DNA of 6,277 nucleotides, from assembly GCA_017386965.1 (NCBI GenBank), contig JAFOGE010000081.1:1-6277 (forward strand), given 5' to 3'. The stretch comes from Clostridia bacterium (GTDB taxonomy: Bacteria > Bacillota > Clostridia > Oscillospirales > CAG-272). The translations under genes were made by a program, and so were the position numbers. Of the stretch, positions 5,454-6,277 are shown in pieces. The first letter of the stretch is position 1. Every line of letters starts with the position of its first letter. Below the pieces are notes generated by a model. The model saw only the letters and a list, made by a program, of their open reading frames with translations, ran no database searches and had not been told where the DNA came from.

Positions 5454-6277
5454 TTATTGAATCAAAGATTGATACATCTTCATTAGTTCTGCTACACACA
5501 TACTCTCGGTGAAATCATTTTTTACAGGGAAACCGTATGCTTGCATTACGGCGCGGTCGTTTTCTCGATGTGCTTGCAAAAGTTGAGAAAACAAATACAT
5601 TTTCTCTCCATACATTTCAGCAAAGCTACAATCCGAATAAAGTTTGCGTGCATCGAGAATCGCTTGTGCCGTTTTCTCAATTTTCTTTTTCTGTTCCGCC
5701 GTTGGATTGCACCACGGGAATGTATTATAAACGATTTCTTTTGAATATCTATAATCACTTTTGAGGCGCCCAGCCACGGTTCTCATCCATGCCATATGCA
5801 CATTGGAAGTCAGTACACCAAAATGATATAAAGTAGCATTAGGAACGATTTGAACTGCATTTGACGAGATCGTATTTGAAGTTAAAAATCCAATGGGAAT
5901 ATATTTTCTGCGTTCAGAAGAAACACTTGGAACTATTAAATAGTCAACATTTTCCGGTTGCGTCATCTGTGCAAAACAGTGTGGAACCTTGGCATAACCA
6001 TTCGTCGTTTTTGCTTTGGAATCCATTCTGAATTGCCGTACAGCTTCAACTTTTTCGGAAAGAATTTTACTATGAATAATATCCGCAGGTGATGCATGAA
6101 CAAGCCAAAGACAATATCTCTTTTTTCCCTTGATAAATTCATCCGCCCCCATGTATGGACGAATCCAGTTTTGCAAATTGGGTTCCTTGGACAAAAGTTC
6201 GTTCTTTTCTTCTTCGGTTAATATAAAGAATCCGCCGTCTCTTGGCTGATTGCCAAAAATCATTTTGGGAACATCAC
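5454..6277 (-). CDS. MmeI/YeeA-like DNA methyltransferase (type IIG/IIL), C-terminal part, 5' end outside window
   Basis: This is the last 273 or so residues of an MmeI-family class I SAM-dependent DNA methyltransferase. The frame stays open through the window edge, and codons before the Met at 6263 read DVPK, giving the family signature VPKMIFGN, so that Met is internal. Counting from it, residues 1-180 are the target-recognition region (GNQPRDGGFFIL, then NWIRPYMGADEFI, KKRYCLWL and the block ending YNTFPW at 179-184). Residues about 185-269 are the C-terminal helical domain (AQAILDARKLYSDCSFAEMY, ending DRAVMQAYGF and a short tail). The catalytic NPPY motif and any N-terminal nuclease domain would lie upstream, so it cannot be said whether it also cuts DNA. 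The gene is convergent with the metal operon and visibly AT-richer: by hand, 5821-5880 has 19 G/C of 60, against 35 of 60 at 5041-5100. This suggests horizontal acquisition, as is common for such genes. Confidence 0.9.
   Translation of the reverse strand, partial: DVPKMIFGNQPRDGGFFILTEEEKNELLSKEPNLQNWIRPYMGADEFIKGKKRYCLWLVHASPADIIHSKILSEKVEAVRQFRMDSKAKTTNGYAKVPHCFAQMTQPENVDYLIVPSVSSERRKYIPIGFLTSNTISSNAVQIVPNATLYHFGVLTSNVHMAWMRTVAGRLKSDYRYSKEIVYNTFPWCNPTAEQKKKIEKTAQAILDARKLYSDCSFAEMYGEKMYLFSQLLQAHRENDRAVMQAYGFPVKNDFTESMCVAELMKMYQSLIQ

Noticed and set aside
5537..5764. Short plus-strand open frames within the methyltransferase gene
   Set aside because: They are antisense to a well-supported coding region and show no ribosome site or domain.
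1..6277. CRISPR arrays, tRNA or rRNA genes, insertion sequences
   Set aside because: No regularly spaced repeats, no cloverleaf-like segment, no transposase reading frame and no terminal inverted repeats were seen on reading both strands.

Overview
The window looks like chromosomal DNA of a spore-forming member of the Clostridia (Bacillota), probably of moderately high GC. It carries an RNase Y gene of the Firmicutes type, a SPOCS (DUF3794) plus LysM protein of the kind found in endospore formers, strong AGGAGG-type ribosome sites, and a consensus SigA promoter. The species cannot be named from the sequence.

Layout, left to right. (1) 1-705, plus strand: the 3' half of rny (RNase Y), cut by the window edge. 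(2) 706-970: an intergenic stretch with a folded segment (736-792), a strong intrinsic terminator (816-866) and a SigE-like promoter (909-938). (3) 971-2518, plus: a cysteine-rich, 515-residue SPOCS/LysM protein, probably a spore-envelope component, followed by a terminator (2527-2568). (4) 2569-2852: an AT-rich regulatory stretch with a second hairpin, a Fur-family-like palindrome, a SigA promoter (2767-2795) and a perfect ArsR/SmtB-type operator (2804-2827). (5) 2853-5368, plus: a three-gene metal-efflux operon consisting of an ArsR/SmtB sensor with an intact alpha-5 zinc-site motif, a stand-alone 72-residue HMA metal-binding protein, and a Zn/Cd-exporting P1B-type ATPase that lacks its own HMA domain. 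The last two overlap by 4 nt (ATGA). (6) 5387-5422: a hairpin that can terminate transcription from both sides. (7) 5454-6277, minus: the C-terminal part of an MmeI/YeeA-like (type IIG/IIL) DNA methyltransferase, clearly AT-richer than everything to its left and probably acquired horizontally.

How the genes work together: the metal operon is self-contained. The sensor should sit on the palindrome just downstream of the -10 and come off when Zn/Cd accumulates, so that the small HMA protein and the export pump are made together. The RNase Y, spore-envelope and methyltransferase genes are separate transcription units with no evident functional link to it.

I do not see a wholly new system. The points most worth a second look are the SigE-type promoter and terminator-insulated spore gene, the structured RNA segment behind rny, the detached but translationally coupled HMA domain, the sensor's mixed metal-site signature, and the base-composition break at the methyltransferase gene.
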